From NCBI RefSeq assembly GCF_037076555.1, contig NZ_AP029023.1:2953313-3017312 (forward strand): a DNA stretch of 64,000 bases, in the 5' to 3' direction. Below the pieces are notes generated by a model. The model ran no database searches and had not been told where the DNA came from. It worked only from the letters and a program-made list of their open reading frames with translations. The position numbers and the translations under genes are program-made. This stretch comes from Methylophilus sp. DW102. GTDB lineage: Bacteria > Pseudomonadota > Gammaproteobacteria > Burkholderiales > Methylophilaceae. Positions 1-9,227 of the stretch are shown here, one piece after another (positions within the stretch are counted from its first letter, which is position 1; each line of letters opens with the position of its first letter).

Positions 1-149
1 AGCAGATAGGAATAAGGTTGATTGGCCAGTTTGAGATACAGTGATAAAGGCGTATCCAGATCGGCAAAGGTTTCTAGCACCAGCGGAATACGGTTGTAGC
101 CTTGCGCCGCCAGCGCGTCGAATTCGGTCTTGCTTAATGTGCTTAACAT
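1..149 (-). CDS. trpE: anthranilate synthase component I, N-terminal fragment
   Basis: First 49 or so codons of a minus-strand gene that leaves the window at its left edge. The protein starts [20 protein letters not shown] and continues with a run about a [21 protein letters not shown] segment, which is the characteristic N-terminus of proteobacterial TrpE, the chorismate-binding subunit that makes anthranilate from chorismate and glutamine-derived ammonia. Its position downstream of rpe and gph on the same strand is the common betaproteobacterial order rpe-gph-trpE, which supports the call. The 178-bp gap to gph shows no obvious gene, and there is only a weak ribosome site (GGAA) before the ATG. 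The catalytic domain is outside the window. Confidence 0.85.
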   Translation of the reverse strand, partial: MLSTLSKTEFDALAAQGYNRIPLVLETFADLDTPLSLYLKLANQPYSYL

Positions 150-327
150 GATGCTTTTTTCCAGTTTGATTCGTAGAGTGCCGTGCAAACAATCACAGCA
201 GGTCGGTGCAAATGGCGCGCACCTGCGCGTGGGGCAGGACTAGCCCCGCCACGAACGACGCCAGCTTAATACTGGCCAACTGGAAGAATGATGAGCACAA
301 AACATCATGGTAATTAAGGTCTATTTT

Positions 328-1020
328 TTATGATCCCTGCTTTAGGAGTGCAGGTAACTCCAGCAAGTTCACCACCTCGGTGAGTTGCTGCACGGTAGCA
401 TCTACCGTCGCGACATCAATTTCGCGGCCTTGATTATACCCATAAGGCACGGTCACGACAAAGCATCCGGCAGCATGCGCGGCCTGAATATCCGTCTCCG
501 AGTCCCCTACCAGCACCGCTTCAGCAGGCAGCACACCTAGCTTTTGGCAAATATGCAACAACGGCAAGGGGTCAGGTTTCTTTTTGGGCAAGCTGTCGCC
601 AGAAATAATGACCTCAAAAAAATCAGCCAAACCTGCTTGTTGCAGCAAAGGTAAGGTGAATTTTTCGGGTTTATTGGTCACACAAGCCAGGCGATAGCCT
701 TGTTTCTTCAGCTGCTGCAAAGCAGGGACAACCCCTGCGAATGGCTGGCTTTGGGTGGCGTTGGCAGTATAAAAATCATGATACAGCGGCTGCGCCTGCG
801 CAAACAAATCGGCCTCTGGCTCCACCTGCACGCTCCCTGTGAGGCAGCGCTTGATCAGGTTTTGCACGCCTTCGCCAATATAAGTGGCGATTTGTGCTTG
901 CGGCAACATGGGTTTGCCCAAAGCCACCAACATACGGTTGGCAGCTTCGGCAATTTGCGGCGCGGTATCCAGCAAGGTGCCGTCCAGATCGAACATCACC
1001 AACTTGACTTGAAACCGCAT
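328..1020 (-). CDS. gph: phosphoglycolate phosphatase, HAD superfamily
   Basis: HAD-superfamily hydrolase expected to dephosphorylate 2-phosphoglycolate, a product of DNA repair and oxygen damage. Visible motifs, numbered from the GTG at 1023, are motif I FDLDGT (residues 11-16, nucleophile Asp12), motif II VTNKP (115-119), the KKKPDP lysine region (about 147-152) and motif III/IV GDSETD (173-178). Length (about 230 residues) is normal for Gph. A GTG at 1023 is immediately followed by an ATG at 1020; I chose the ATG, but either gives the same enzyme. It follows rpe by 15-18 nt on the same strand, so the two are probably co-transcribed ahead of trpE. HAD phosphatases can be promiscuous, so the substrate rests on the rpe-gph-trpE context. 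Confidence 0.88.
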   Translation of the reverse strand: MRFQVKLVMFDLDGTLLDTAPQIAEAANRMLVALGKPMLPQAQIATYIGEGVQNLIKRCLTGSVQVEPEADLFAQAQPLYHDFYTANATQSQPFAGVVPALQQLKKQGYRLACVTNKPEKFTLPLLQQAGLADFFEVIISGDSLPKKKPDPLPLLHICQKLGVLPAEAVLVGDSETDIQAAHAAGCFVVTVPYGYNQGREIDVATVDATVQQLTEVVNLLELPALLKQGS

Positions 1021-1038
1021 CACAACAGGCTTTTTAAA

Positions 1039-1746
1039 TTAAACAGTGGCTAAAGAAGCACGCATCGCAGCCACAACAGTGTCGTAACGGTTAGGGTCGG
1101 TGTCTTTAGGTGAGCCAAAAATCGCGCTGCCTGCAACAAAGGTATCCGCACCGGCTTTGGCGATCTCTGCGATGTTGTTGGCGTTCACACCACCGTCCAC
1201 TTCCAGCCAGATTTGACGGCCAGTTTTTTCGTAATAAGCATCAATGCGTGCACGCGCTTGTTTCAGTTTGTCCAGCGTGGCAGGAATGAATTTTTGGCCA
1301 CCAAAGCCTGGGTTCACCGACATCAGCAAAATCATGTCCACTTTATCCATCACGTAATCCAGGTAGTGCAATGGTGTCGCTGGGTTAAATACCAAGCCAG
1401 ACTTACAGCCGCTATCACGGATCAAGGCCAGGCTACGGTCAATATGGTCAGAGGCTTCAGGGTGGAAAGTGATGATGTCCGCACCCGCTTTGGCAAAGTC
1501 TGGGATGATACGGTCAACAGGTTTCACCATCAGGTGCACGTCGATGAGCGCGCCAACATTGTGTGACAGGTCACGAATCGCGTCACAGACCAATGGACCA
1601 ATGGTCAGGTTAGGCACGTAATGGTTGTCCATCACGTCAAAGTGCACGATATCGGTGCCGGATTTGATCACGTTTTCGATTTCCTGGCCCAACTTGGCAA
1701 AGTTGGCAGACAGAATACTGGGGGCAATGCGGAAAGTTTTGTCCAT
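1039..1746 (-). CDS. rpe: ribulose-phosphate 3-epimerase
   Basis: Interconverts ribulose 5-phosphate and xylulose 5-phosphate in the cytosol. In a ribulose-monophosphate methylotroph this reaction also helps regenerate the formaldehyde acceptor. The 235-residue TIM-barrel protein has the expected metal-site residues: His35 and Asp37 in VHFDVMD, His71 in DVHLMVKP and Asp184 in [18 protein letters not shown] (142-153) is the phosphate/substrate loop and GSAIF (206-210) the C-terminal phosphate-binding loop. The ATG start at 1746 gives the usual family N-terminus. First gene of the rpe-gph-trpE run; hemA is divergent 215 bp away. Nothing unusual in the protein. Confidence 0.95.
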   Translation of the reverse strand: MDKTFRIAPSILSANFAKLGQEIENVIKSGTDIVHFDVMDNHYVPNLTIGPLVCDAIRDLSHNVGALIDVHLMVKPVDRIIPDFAKAGADIITFHPEASDHIDRSLALIRDSGCKSGLVFNPATPLHYLDYVMDKVDMILLMSVNPGFGGQKFIPATLDKLKQARARIDAYYEKTGRQIWLEVDGGVNANNIAEIAKAGADTFVAGSAIFGSPKDTDPNRYDTVVAAMRASLATV

Positions 1747-1949
1747 GCGCTTGATGTTCCGTAAATGAATCTAATAAAAATTTAGCAAAACCAATATTTT
1801 AACGCCATTTTGTGACAAATTGACAGGATTCTTGCTTGCCGCCGCCGAATATAAGAAAATGTCGGCACTTTTGACATGGATGCCTCTCCAATTCGCCATG
1901 AACAACCTGCAAGCGCCCACGTGTTTCACTTTTGACCCTGTCCCACAGG

Positions 1950-1955
1950 TAAAAT
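1950..1955 (+). promoter_or_regulatory. -10-like box of hemA, spacing that predicts a leaderless mRNA
   Basis: TAAAAT ends exactly 6 nt before the hemA ATG (AGCGCC between them), which would put +1 on the A of the start codon. No Shine-Dalgarno sequence precedes the ATG. A TTGACC at 1932-1937 is only 12 nt from the -10, too close for a normal -35, so the -35 is weak or absent. The hemA start itself is secure because the family N-terminus begins at this Met. Confidence 0.45.
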
Positions 1956-1961
1956 AGCGCC

Positions 1962-3221
1962 ATGCAACTGTATACCATTGGTGTTAACCACACCACCGCC
2001 CCCATTGCCATCCGCGAGAACGTTGCGTTTAACAACGAAACCTTGCCGCAAGCATTGGCTGATCTGGCACGACACAATGTGGCAGAGGTGGCGATCCTGT
2101 CCACCTGCAACCGCACCGAAATCTATGTGCAATCGATCCGGCCAGAAGTGGTGATTGATTGGCTGGCAGCGTATCACCGCCTGGAGGCAGACAAGTTGCT
2201 GCCCTACACCTACACCTTGAGCAGCCATGAGGCCGTCAAACATGCCTTCCGCGTGGCCAGCGGCTTGGATAGCATGGTGCTGGGCGAGGCGCAAATACTG
2301 GGGCAATTCAAGCAGTCAGTCAAAATTGCGCAGGATGCAGGTACGCTGGGCACCCTGCTGCACAAACTGTTTCAACGCACGTTTGAAGTGGCTAAAGAAG
2401 TGCGCACCAATACCGATATCGGTGGCAGCTCGATTTCGATGGCCGCCGCAGCGGTAAAACTGGCACAACGTATTTTTGGTGATTTGAGTGCGCAACGGGT
2501 GCTGTTTATTGGCGCAGGTGAAATGATAGAGCTCTGTGCTGACCATTTTGCCGCGCAAAAACCGAAAAAAATCACTGTGGCAAACCGTACACTGGAGCGC
2601 GGCGAACAACTGGCAGACAAGATTCGCGGCCAGGGCCTCAATGTACAGGCTATTTTGCTCAACGACCTGCCAGAGCGTTTTCAGGAATTCGACATCGTCA
2701 TCACCAGCACCGCCAGTCAGCTGCCCATTGTTGGCTTGGGCATGGTAGAACGCGCCATTAAAGCGCGTAAGCACAGACCGATGTTTATGGTAGACCTGGC
2801 CGTGCCGCGGGATATCGAACCTGAAGTTTCGGCACTGGATGACGTATTTTTGTACACCGTAGACGATTTGGCGCAAGTGGTCTCCGAAGGTCTGGGCAAT
2901 CGCAAAGAAGCCGCGATAGATGCAGAAATGATCGTCAACGCACGTGTTGAACATTTTATGCAATGGCTCAAGCAGCGCGAAGCGGTGCCCACCATCAAAG
3001 CCCTGCGTGATCAAGTAGACAGCCTACGCAAGGCTGAGGTGGAAAAATCGCTCAAATTGCTGCAAAAAGGCGAGCCACCCGAAAAAGTACTCGAACATCT
3101 CAGCAATGCACTGACCAACAAGTTTTTGCATGGCCCCAGCCACGCACTCAACAACACCGAAGGCGATGCCCATGCGCACATGGAGCATCTGGTCAAACAA
3201 CTTTTTCAGTTAAAAGAATAA
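1962..3221 (+). CDS. hemA: glutamyl-tRNA reductase
   Basis: First committed enzyme of C5-pathway tetrapyrrole (haem) synthesis: reduces glutamyl-tRNA(Glu) with NADPH to glutamate-1-semialdehyde. The N-terminus [14 protein letters not shown] and the segment [11 protein letters not shown], with the catalytic Cys at residue 49, are diagnostic. [14 protein letters not shown] (about 107-120) is the second conserved block, and a Rossmann NADPH domain (FIGAGEM, about 183-189) and a helical dimerisation tail follow. Length 419 is typical. It leads the hemA-prfA-(x-alkC)-prmC cluster. No ribosome-binding site is visible; a TAAAAT box sits 6 nt upstream of the ATG, so the transcript may be leaderless. 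High haem demand fits the several c- and b-type cytochromes in this window. Confidence 0.97.
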   Translation: MQLYTIGVNHTTAPIAIRENVAFNNETLPQALADLARHNVAEVAILSTCNRTEIYVQSIRPEVVIDWLAAYHRLEADKLLPYTYTLSSHEAVKHAFRVASGLDSMVLGEAQILGQFKQSVKIAQDAGTLGTLLHKLFQRTFEVAKEVRTNTDIGGSSISMAAAAVKLAQRIFGDLSAQRVLFIGAGEMIELCADHFAAQKPKKITVANRTLERGEQLADKIRGQGLNVQAILLNDLPERFQEFDIVITSTASQLPIVGLGMVERAIKARKHRPMFMVDLAVPRDIEPEVSALDDVFLYTVDDLAQVVSEGLGNRKEAAIDAEMIVNARVEHFMQWLKQREAVPTIKALRDQVDSLRKAEVEKSLKLLQKGEPPEKVLEHLSNALTNKFLHGPSHALNNTEGDAHAHMEHLVKQLFQLKE

Positions 3222-3272
3222 TTTTTTCAAGACTTAGGCCTCCGCTGACGCTTTGAATTTTAGGGTCCCACA

Positions 3273-4355
3273 ATGAAACCAAGCATGTTGCAAAAGCTCG
3301 CCAACCTAAGCGAGCGTCTCGAAGAACTCAACCGCCTACTCAGCAGCGAGGGCGTGACTGACAATATGGATAACTACCGTAAAATCATGCAGGAACACAC
3401 GGAAATCACTCCGATTGTCGAGCAGTATCACGTCTACGCGCAAACCGAGTCTGACATCAAAGAGGCACATGCCATGCTGTCTGACCCTGAGATGAAAGAG
3501 TTTGCCCAGGAAGAAATCGAGACTGGCAAAAAACGTCTGGAAGAAGTGGCGCTCACCCTGCAAAAACTGCTGCTGCCTAAAGACCCCAACGATGACAAAA
3601 ATATTTTCCTCGAAATCCGTGCCGGCACCGGCGGCGATGAGTCTGGCCTGTTTGCCGGTGACCTGTTCCGTATGTATTCGCGCTATGCCGACCGGCAGGG
3701 CTGGAAGGTAGAAGTGGTCTCTGCCAACGAAGGCGAGGTCGGCGGCTACAAAGAAATTATTGCCAAAATTATCGGCTACGGGGCATATTCAAAACTCAAA
3801 TTTGAGTCGGGTGGCCACCGCGTACAGCGCGTGCCCGATACCGAAACACAAGGCCGGATTCACACTTCAGCCTGTACAGTCGCGATTTTGCCCGAGGTTG
3901 AAGAGGTGGGCGATGTAGAAATCAACCCGGCGGACATTCGTATCGACACCTTCCGCGCCAGTGGTGCAGGTGGTCAGCACATTAACAAAACTGACTCTGC
4001 CGTGCGTATTACGCACGCGCCCACCGGCATTGTGGTCGAATGCCAAGACGGCCGCAGCCAGCACGCCAACAAGGCGCAAGCCATGCAAGTGCTGGCCGCG
4101 CGCATTAAAGCCAAACAAGTCGATGAGCAACAAAGCAAAATCGCCTCCGAGCGGCGCAACCTGATTGGTTCGGGTGACCGCTCAGAACGTATTCGCACTT
4201 ACAACTACCCGCAAGGCCGCATTACCGACCACCGCATCAACCTGACACTGTATAAAATTGATGCGATTACCGAGGGCGATATGGATGAGTTGATTAATGC
4301 GCTGGCGACTGAGTACCAAGCAGATTTGCTCGCCAGCTTGGGTGAAGAAGGTTAA
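3273..4355 (+). CDS. prfA: peptide chain release factor 1
   Basis: Class I release factor that reads UAA and UAG stop codons. Residues P188-D189-T190 occupy the PxT stop-codon recognition tripeptide, which marks RF1 rather than RF2. The universal GGQ is at 233-235 ([16 protein letters not shown]), where PrmC methylates the Gln. The Asp at the x position replaces the Ala I recall in E. coli RF1; the outer Pro and Thr are kept. Length 360 is standard. It starts 52 nt after hemA with AGGG about 8 nt before the ATG. The conserved hemA-prfA-prmC arrangement is interrupted here by two extra genes. Confidence 0.97.
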   Translation: MKPSMLQKLANLSERLEELNRLLSSEGVTDNMDNYRKIMQEHTEITPIVEQYHVYAQTESDIKEAHAMLSDPEMKEFAQEEIETGKKRLEEVALTLQKLLLPKDPNDDKNIFLEIRAGTGGDESGLFAGDLFRMYSRYADRQGWKVEVVSANEGEVGGYKEIIAKIIGYGAYSKLKFESGGHRVQRVPDTETQGRIHTSACTVAILPEVEEVGDVEINPADIRIDTFRASGAGGQHINKTDSAVRITHAPTGIVVECQDGRSQHANKAQAMQVLAARIKAKQVDEQQSKIASERRNLIGSGDRSERIRTYNYPQGRITDHRINLTLYKIDAITEGDMDELINALATEYQADLLASLGEEG

Positions 4356-4363
4356 TCACCGCT

Positions 4364-4858
4364 ATGATTTTGTTATGCTCAGCATCAATTGATTGGGCTG
4401 CAACCGGCACCTGGGTAACTGGCTTAGCAACTGCAGTTATCGGTTTATGCGCATTACGAACTTGGAAGTCACAATTACAGCTGCAGGACAGATATCAAAA
4501 AGCCGACGCGCTACTTGAGGCTTTTGTGTTATGCGTTAGAACTGGTCACAACTGGCAATGGAATGAAATTAGTAATATAGAAAAAGATAAATCTTCAGTG
4601 CTGTCTAAATCTGAAGGTTTCCCTGAGTGGCGCGAAGCTTTAATGCAATACAGGTTGGCTTGGTATAAAGCGAGCCATATCACAGTCAGTGATGCGTGGT
4701 TTTCTCCCGATAAACTCCAAAGCAGAATAATAAGTATTGGCATTCAAGCACAAAAGAACTCAAGAATTAACTCTGAATTACTTTCAAACTTCGAACTAGA
4801 TTTTACAAATACTCTTAAGGACGGTTTGCTAGAATTGAGTAAACTTAGAAATCCTTAA
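4364..4858 (+). CDS. unknown protein with one N-terminal membrane segment
   Basis: Not recognised. The 164-residue product has a hydrophobic segment near residues 11-31 (TGTWVTGLATAVIGLCALRTW), followed by a soluble, charged, probably helical region containing FPEWREALMQYRLAWYKASH. It starts only 8 nt after prfA and its stop overlaps the next start as TAATG, so it is translated in line with its neighbours. Its DNA is visibly richer in A+T than the flanking genes and its codon choice differs (many AAA, AAT, TTA codons), which suggests a late insertion into the prfA-prmC interval. Orphan genes of this shape are often regulatory or stress proteins, but nothing here supports a specific function. 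Confidence 0.6.
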   Translation: MILLCSASIDWAATGTWVTGLATAVIGLCALRTWKSQLQLQDRYQKADALLEAFVLCVRTGHNWQWNEISNIEKDKSSVLSKSEGFPEWREALMQYRLAWYKASHITVSDAWFSPDKLQSRIISIGIQAQKNSRINSELLSNFELDFTNTLKDGLLELSKLRNP

Positions 4859-5706
4859 TGCTTAAGTTTCGAATCCCCGTCGCGCCACGCAGTATCCAGA
4901 AAGACAACCCGATCAAGTTTTTACTTGATAGTGAGGCCGTCGACTGCTTGGCACATAATATCGGATTAGTGCATTCGGCTTTTGATGGACACGCGTTCAA
5001 AAGCTTGGCGCTCACCAACATTGCAGCGCTGGGGATTATGGACCGCTCAGCGCATATTGCTGCGGCATTAAAAGCGACCTTACCCGCAAAGTTTTCCGAA
5101 GCCACCGACATTCTGCTCAGCACGCTAACGCCGCCGAATGTACACACCGAACGTCTCGGCTTGAGTGTGTTTTTTTACTTGCCGCATACACGCTTCATTG
5201 CCGACTACGGGCGTGATCCGCAACACAACGCGGGCGAAGATCCTTTTGACACGGCCATGCGTGCCCAATATGAATTGACGCGCCGCTTTACCGCCGAATT
5301 TTCGATCCGTCCGTTCCTGATGCAGGATTTTGAGCGCACCTTGAATCAACTGACCTTGTGGCTAAACGACGCAGATCCGCATGTGCGCCGCTTATGCTCT
5401 GAAGGCTGTCGCCCCCGCTTGCCTTGGGGGGCGCGCATTCCCCAGTTGATTAAAGACCCCAGGCCAACACTGCCTATTCTGGAAGCCCTGAAAAATGACC
5501 CCAGCCTGTATGTACGCCGCAGTGTTGCCAATCATCTGGGCGATATCGCAAAAGACCATCCAGCATTGGCATTTGAGGTATGTGAGCGCTGGCTGACTAA
5601 TGCGGATAAAGACTTGAAATGGGTGATCCGCCATGCGGTGCGCCATCCGGCCAAGCAAGGCAACGCGCAAGCGCGCGCTATCCGGCTGGCGGCAGGAGGA
5701 AAATAA
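4858..5706 (+). CDS. HEAT-like-repeat DNA alkylation repair protein, AlkC/AlkD type
   Basis: Probable 3-methyladenine-type DNA glycosylase of the HEAT-like-repeat (AlkC/AlkD) superfamily, which removes alkylated purines without base flipping. The 282 residues are helical throughout. The conserved stretch CSEGCRPRLPWG followed by repeats of the form DPSLYVRRSVANHLGDIAKDHP is what I associate with the AlkC branch; the DNA-contacting arginines (VRR, RRS) are present. The ATG overlaps the upstream stop by one base (TAATG), and its own last codons carry AGGAGG, which serves as the ribosome site of prmC immediately downstream. A methylating-agent repair enzyme is plausible in a methylotroph, but the link is inference. 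No C-terminal Ig-like domain is present. Confidence 0.75.
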   Translation: MLKFRIPVAPRSIQKDNPIKFLLDSEAVDCLAHNIGLVHSAFDGHAFKSLALTNIAALGIMDRSAHIAAALKATLPAKFSEATDILLSTLTPPNVHTERLGLSVFFYLPHTRFIADYGRDPQHNAGEDPFDTAMRAQYELTRRFTAEFSIRPFLMQDFERTLNQLTLWLNDADPHVRRLCSEGCRPRLPWGARIPQLIKDPRPTLPILEALKNDPSLYVRRSVANHLGDIAKDHPALAFEVCERWLTNADKDLKWVIRHAVRHPAKQGNAQARAIRLAAGGK

Positions 5707-6579
5707 ATGCTGCCCACCATCCGCGCCTGCCTGGATGCTGCAAAAATCCAATTGATGCAAACCATCCCGGCTGACGAAGCCAGCATAGAAGCCCGCATGT
5801 TATTAATGGAGGTGCTCAAGGTGAACCATGCCTGGCTACTCGGTCATGCACTGGATTTGCTGGATACGCAAAAACAAACAGACTTTAACGCCTTAGTTGC
5901 CCGCCGCCTGCAAGGTGAGCCCATCGCCCATATTTTGGGCTACCGCGAGTTTTTTGGGCTACCGCTCAGAGTGACGCCTGACACCTTGATCCCGCGACCA
6001 GATACTGAAACTCTGGTAGAGGCTGCCTTGGAAAAAATCAACCAGCATGCGCGCGGCAAACCGCTTGAAGTGTTGGACCTGGGCACAGGAACCGGGGCTA
6101 TCGCACTCGCGCTGGCCAAACATGGACCAGACTGCCAGGTGACTGCGGTGGATGCCTCTGAAGCAGCCTTGGCCGTCGCGAAAAATAACGCTTATGCACT
6201 GGGCATTGAGAATACGCAGTTTGTGTTAAGCGACTGGTTTTCAGCGCTGGCTCCCAAATCTTACCATGTGATTGTGAGCAATCCGCCCTATATTGAAGCA
6301 GACGACCCGCATCTGCAACAAGGCGATTTGCGTTTTGAACCCTTATCGGCGCTGGCTTCAGGGGCAGATGGTTTGCAAGCGATCCGGCAGATTATTGCCC
6401 AGGCGCCTGGCTATTTGACTGAAAATGGATGGCTCATGCTGGAGCACGGTTACAACCAGGCGGACGCCGTGCAATCATTCTTAAAAGCACAAGGGTTTGC
6501 AGAGATTGCAACGATGCATGATCTGGGTAATCAGCCCCGAGTCACGTCAGGAAAATGGCCACTAGCAAAACCAGTATGA
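5707..6579 (+). CDS. prmC: peptide chain release factor N5-glutamine methyltransferase
   Basis: Methylates the Gln of the GGQ motif in RF1 and RF2 using S-adenosylmethionine. The 290-residue protein has an N-terminal helical substrate domain, the SAM-binding motif DLGTGTG (124-130) and the catalytic NPPY (192-195). IPRPDTE (95-101) is another PrmC hallmark. The ATG follows the stop of the alkC-like gene with no gap, and the AGGAGG ribosome site lies inside that gene, so translation is coupled. Two genes separate it from prfA, with which it is usually adjacent or nearly so. Confidence 0.95.
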   Translation: MLPTIRACLDAAKIQLMQTIPADEASIEARMLLMEVLKVNHAWLLGHALDLLDTQKQTDFNALVARRLQGEPIAHILGYREFFGLPLRVTPDTLIPRPDTETLVEAALEKINQHARGKPLEVLDLGTGTGAIALALAKHGPDCQVTAVDASEAALAVAKNNAYALGIENTQFVLSDWFSALAPKSYHVIVSNPPYIEADDPHLQQGDLRFEPLSALASGADGLQAIRQIIAQAPGYLTENGWLMLEHGYNQADAVQSFLKAQGFAEIATMHDLGNQPRVTSGKWPLAKPV

Positions 6580-6622
6580 TTTTTGCTAGATTGAAAACAA
6601 AACCTTTATCTAAGGAGTTGTG

Positions 6623-7426
6623 ATGCAGCCTATCCCTAATATTAAAGCCGTGCTATTTGACCTGGATGGCGTGTTGTATATCGGCAATCAAGTCATCAAT
6701 GGCGCGATCGCGGCCGTGAAACAACTGCGCGAAGCGGGCATTGCGGTCCGCTTTGTCACCAACACTAGCACGCTATCTTTAGCGTCCTTGCAATCCAAGC
6801 TGAATGCGTTGGGCTTCAATGTAGTGCCCGAAGAAATCATGAGTGCACCACAAGCGACCATCCAGTACCTCAAAAAGCAGCCGAACCCGGTCTGTAAATT
6901 GTTGCTGGCAGACGATGTGAAAAAAGATTTTGCCTGTTTTGATCAATCGGAAACCGCGGCCAATTATGTGGTGATCGGCGATATAGGCGACCGCTGGTCT
7001 TACCAACTACTCAATGAAGTGTTTACCTGCCTGGTGAATGGCGCGCAGTTAATTGCCATCCATAAAAACCGCTTCTGGCAAACCGAGACTGGCTTGCAAA
7101 TGGATATTGGCGCGTTTGTCACCGGGCTGGAGTACGCCAGCAATACCAAAGCCATGCTAATGGGCAAGCCTTCGCAGCATTTCTTTCATATGGCCATCGA
7201 TGCCTTACGGCTGAAACCTTCGGAAGTGCTAATGATAGGCGATGATATTGATGCGGATATTGGCGGTGCACAAGATGCGGGCTTGCATGGCATTCTGGTC
7301 AAAACTGGAAAATATCGCGAAACCTATACGCGCTTATCCGCCGTGGAGCCGGATGCGATGATTGCTTCAGTGGCAGATTTACCGGCATTGCTAGGCTGCT
7401 TTTCTGCCTCCGCCCATTCCTCCTGA
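6623..7426 (+). CDS. HAD-IIA family phosphatase, LHPP/NagD-like
   Basis: HAD subfamily IIA hydrolase. Motif I is FDLDGVLY near the N-terminus, motif II is FVTNTS (about residues 47-52), the subclass-II cap lies in the middle and motif IV is IGDDIDADIGGA (about 213-224). The layout resembles LHPP (phospholysine/phosphohistidine/pyrophosphate phosphatase) and NagD. About 267 residues. TAAGGAG lies just before; a GTG at 6620 precedes the ATG at 6623, and the ATG has the better spacing. The substrate cannot be told from sequence. The gene stands alone 43 nt after prmC and ends in a GC-rich hairpin. Confidence 0.8.
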   Translation: MQPIPNIKAVLFDLDGVLYIGNQVINGAIAAVKQLREAGIAVRFVTNTSTLSLASLQSKLNALGFNVVPEEIMSAPQATIQYLKKQPNPVCKLLLADDVKKDFACFDQSETAANYVVIGDIGDRWSYQLLNEVFTCLVNGAQLIAIHKNRFWQTETGLQMDIGAFVTGLEYASNTKAMLMGKPSQHFFHMAIDALRLKPSEVLMIGDDIDADIGGAQDAGLHGILVKTGKYRETYTRLSAVEPDAMIASVADLPALLGCFSASAHSS

Positions 7427-7442
7427 CCGGGTCAGCCCGGTC
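7425..7442 (+). other. GC-rich hairpin between the HAD gene and metX
   Basis: Perfect 7-bp stem GACCGGG / CCCGGTC with a 4-nt loop, starting inside the stop codon of the HAD gene. No T-run follows, so it is not a textbook intrinsic terminator; it may stabilise the 3' end or terminate with help. Confidence 0.4.
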
Positions 7443-7454
7443 TCGCCGTTTCGG

Positions 7455-7481
7455 CATGCCGCATAGTATAATTGCGGCATG
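7455..7481 (+). promoter_or_regulatory. metX promoter/operator palindrome
   Basis: Perfect 9-bp inverted repeat CATGCCGCA-N9-TGCGGCATG. The 9-nt centre contains a consensus -10 box TATAAT (7467-7472), and the right arm ends with the metX start codon (7479-7481). TATAAT ends 6 nt before the ATG, so +1 would be the A of the ATG. A protein bound to the palindrome would cover the -10 and the start codon, so it reads as a repressor operator. No MetJ box was recognised; the regulator is unknown. Confidence 0.6.
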
Positions 7482-8606
7482 TTTGAATCGAATTCTGTTG
7501 GTATCGTTAAAGCGCAAGTTGCGCATTTCACCCGGCCGCTCACGCTTAAAAGCGGCGCCGTGTTGCCACAATACCATCTTGCTTATGAAACCTATGGTGA
7601 ACTTAACGCGGCCAAAAGCAATGCCGTGTTGATTTGTCATGCCCTGTCTGGCAACCATCATGTGGCTGGCCGTTATACGCCAGAAGATAAATATCCTGGC
7701 TGGTGGGATAACCTGGTGGGTCCGGGCAAACCGCTGGATACCAACAAGTTTTTTGTGATCGGGTTGAATAACCTGGGCGGCTGTCATGGCAGTAGCGGCC
7801 CATCCAGCGTGGATCCGCTGACAGACAAGCCTTATAGCGCTACTTTTCCGGTCGTGACCGTAGAAGACTGGGTAGAGTCACAAGCACGACTGTTAGATTA
7901 CCTGGGTATTGACCAACTGGCGGCGGTGATTGGCGGCAGTCTGGGGGGCATGCAAGCGCTGCACTGGAACATTGTATATCCCGAGCGTGTGCGGCATGCC
8001 TTTGTGATTGCCTCGGCGCCCAACCTGACCGCACAGAACATGGCGTTTAACGAAGTGGCACGCCAGGCGATTATCACTGACCCCGAGTTTTTTGACGGCG
8101 ATTATTACAACCATGGCACCGTGCCGCGCCGTGGCTTGCGCATTGCCCGCATGCTGGGTCATATCACCTACCTGTCAGACGATGCCATGGGTGAAAAATT
8201 TGGCCGCAAACTGCGTCATGGCGATGTGAAGTACAGCTTTGATGTCGAGTTTGAAATGGAGTCTTACTTGCGCTATCAAGGCGACAAGTTTGCCGGCGAA
8301 TTTGATGCCAACACCTATTTACGCATGACACGCGCGCTGGATTATTTTGATCCGGCGCTGGATTTTGAAGGCAATTTGAGCAAGGCGCTCAGCCGCGCCA
8401 AAGCCAAGTTTGTCGTCATCTCGTTTACCACCGACTGGCGTTTTTCGCCTGCACGTTCGCGCGAGATCGTCCAGGCCTTGCTGGATAACGCCTTGCCCGT
8501 GAAGTATGCCGAGGTCACCTCGGCCCATGGGCATGATGCCTTCTTGATGCCTGATGCGCATTACCATGCCATCATGCGCGCCTATCTGGAGCAAATCAAA
8601 GTATGA
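7479..8606 (+). CDS. metX: homoserine O-acyltransferase (MetX)
   Basis: Activates homoserine for methionine synthesis by O-acylation. The alpha/beta-hydrolase fold shows the nucleophile elbow GGSLGG with Ser154, and Asp319 and His352 (SAHGHDAFL) complete the triad. [15 protein letters not shown] (97-110) is a family signature. Length 375. The family includes acetyl- and succinyl-transferases. As I recall, MetX proteins encoded with metW in proteobacteria are often succinyl-specific, but I cannot settle this from the sequence. It overlaps metW by 4 nt (ATGA). No ribosome site precedes the ATG; a TATAAT box lies 6 nt upstream inside a palindrome, which predicts a leaderless and probably repressed transcript. 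Confidence 0.93.
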   Translation: MFESNSVGIVKAQVAHFTRPLTLKSGAVLPQYHLAYETYGELNAAKSNAVLICHALSGNHHVAGRYTPEDKYPGWWDNLVGPGKPLDTNKFFVIGLNNLGGCHGSSGPSSVDPLTDKPYSATFPVVTVEDWVESQARLLDYLGIDQLAAVIGGSLGGMQALHWNIVYPERVRHAFVIASAPNLTAQNMAFNEVARQAIITDPEFFDGDYYNHGTVPRRGLRIARMLGHITYLSDDAMGEKFGRKLRHGDVKYSFDVEFEMESYLRYQGDKFAGEFDANTYLRMTRALDYFDPALDFEGNLSKALSRAKAKFVVISFTTDWRFSPARSREIVQALLDNALPVKYAEVTSAHGHDAFLMPDAHYHAIMRAYLEQIKV

Positions 8607-9208
8607 CGAATGTAAATATTACCAATGTTCGCCCAGACTTTGCATTAATTACAAAATGGGTGCAAACAAAAGCCAAAGTGCTGGATTTGGGTTGCGCAGA
8701 TGGCACGCTGCTCACGCACTTGCATCAAACACTGGGCATTACAGGCTACGGCATTGAAAAAGACGATGCCAATTGGTTGGCAGCATTAAAAAATGGCGTG
8801 GATGTGATTCAAATGAACCTCGAAGAAGGCCTGTCCGGCTTTGAAGACCAGTCGTTTGATACAGTCATTTTGTCGCAAACCTTGCAGGCCATGCACAATA
8901 CTGAAAGCATCGTGCATGAAATGCTGCGGGTAGGGCGCGAAATCATCGTCACCTTCCCCAATTTTGGCTATTGGCGCAACCGCCTGCAAATCACGCTGGG
9001 CAACATGCCCGTCTCCAAAAGCCTGCCCTATCAATGGTACGACACACCCAACGTGCACCTATGCACCATCAACGACTTTGACCACTTTTGCCGCCAGCAC
9101 AACATTCAAGTCATTGAACGTAAAGTGATTACCGATGGCCAGGATATTCACTTTTTGCCTAATCTGCTGGGCAATCTCGCGATGTACCGGTTGAAACGCG
9201 CCGCCTGA
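8603..9208 (+). CDS. metW: methionine biosynthesis protein MetW
   Basis: Methyltransferase-like partner of MetX. The 201-residue protein has a SAM-binding motif [12 protein letters not shown] (about 27-38), and [12 protein letters not shown] (about 115-126) and [12 protein letters not shown] (about 138-149) are typical MetW blocks. MetW is required with MetX for homoserine acylation in some proteobacteria; its catalytic role is not established. The start overlaps the metX stop as ATGA, so the two are translationally coupled. Confidence 0.92.
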   Translation: MTNVNITNVRPDFALITKWVQTKAKVLDLGCADGTLLTHLHQTLGITGYGIEKDDANWLAALKNGVDVIQMNLEEGLSGFEDQSFDTVILSQTLQAMHNTESIVHEMLRVGREIIVTFPNFGYWRNRLQITLGNMPVSKSLPYQWYDTPNVHLCTINDFDHFCRQHNIQVIERKVITDGQDIHFLPNLLGNLAMYRLKRAA

Positions 9209-9227
9209 CAACATCAAGCCAGCTATT

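Noticed and set aside
1932..1955. TTGACC/TAAAAT as a complete sigma-70 promoter for hemA
   Set aside because: The spacer is only 12 bp, too short for a functional -35/-10 pair; only the -10-like box is kept.
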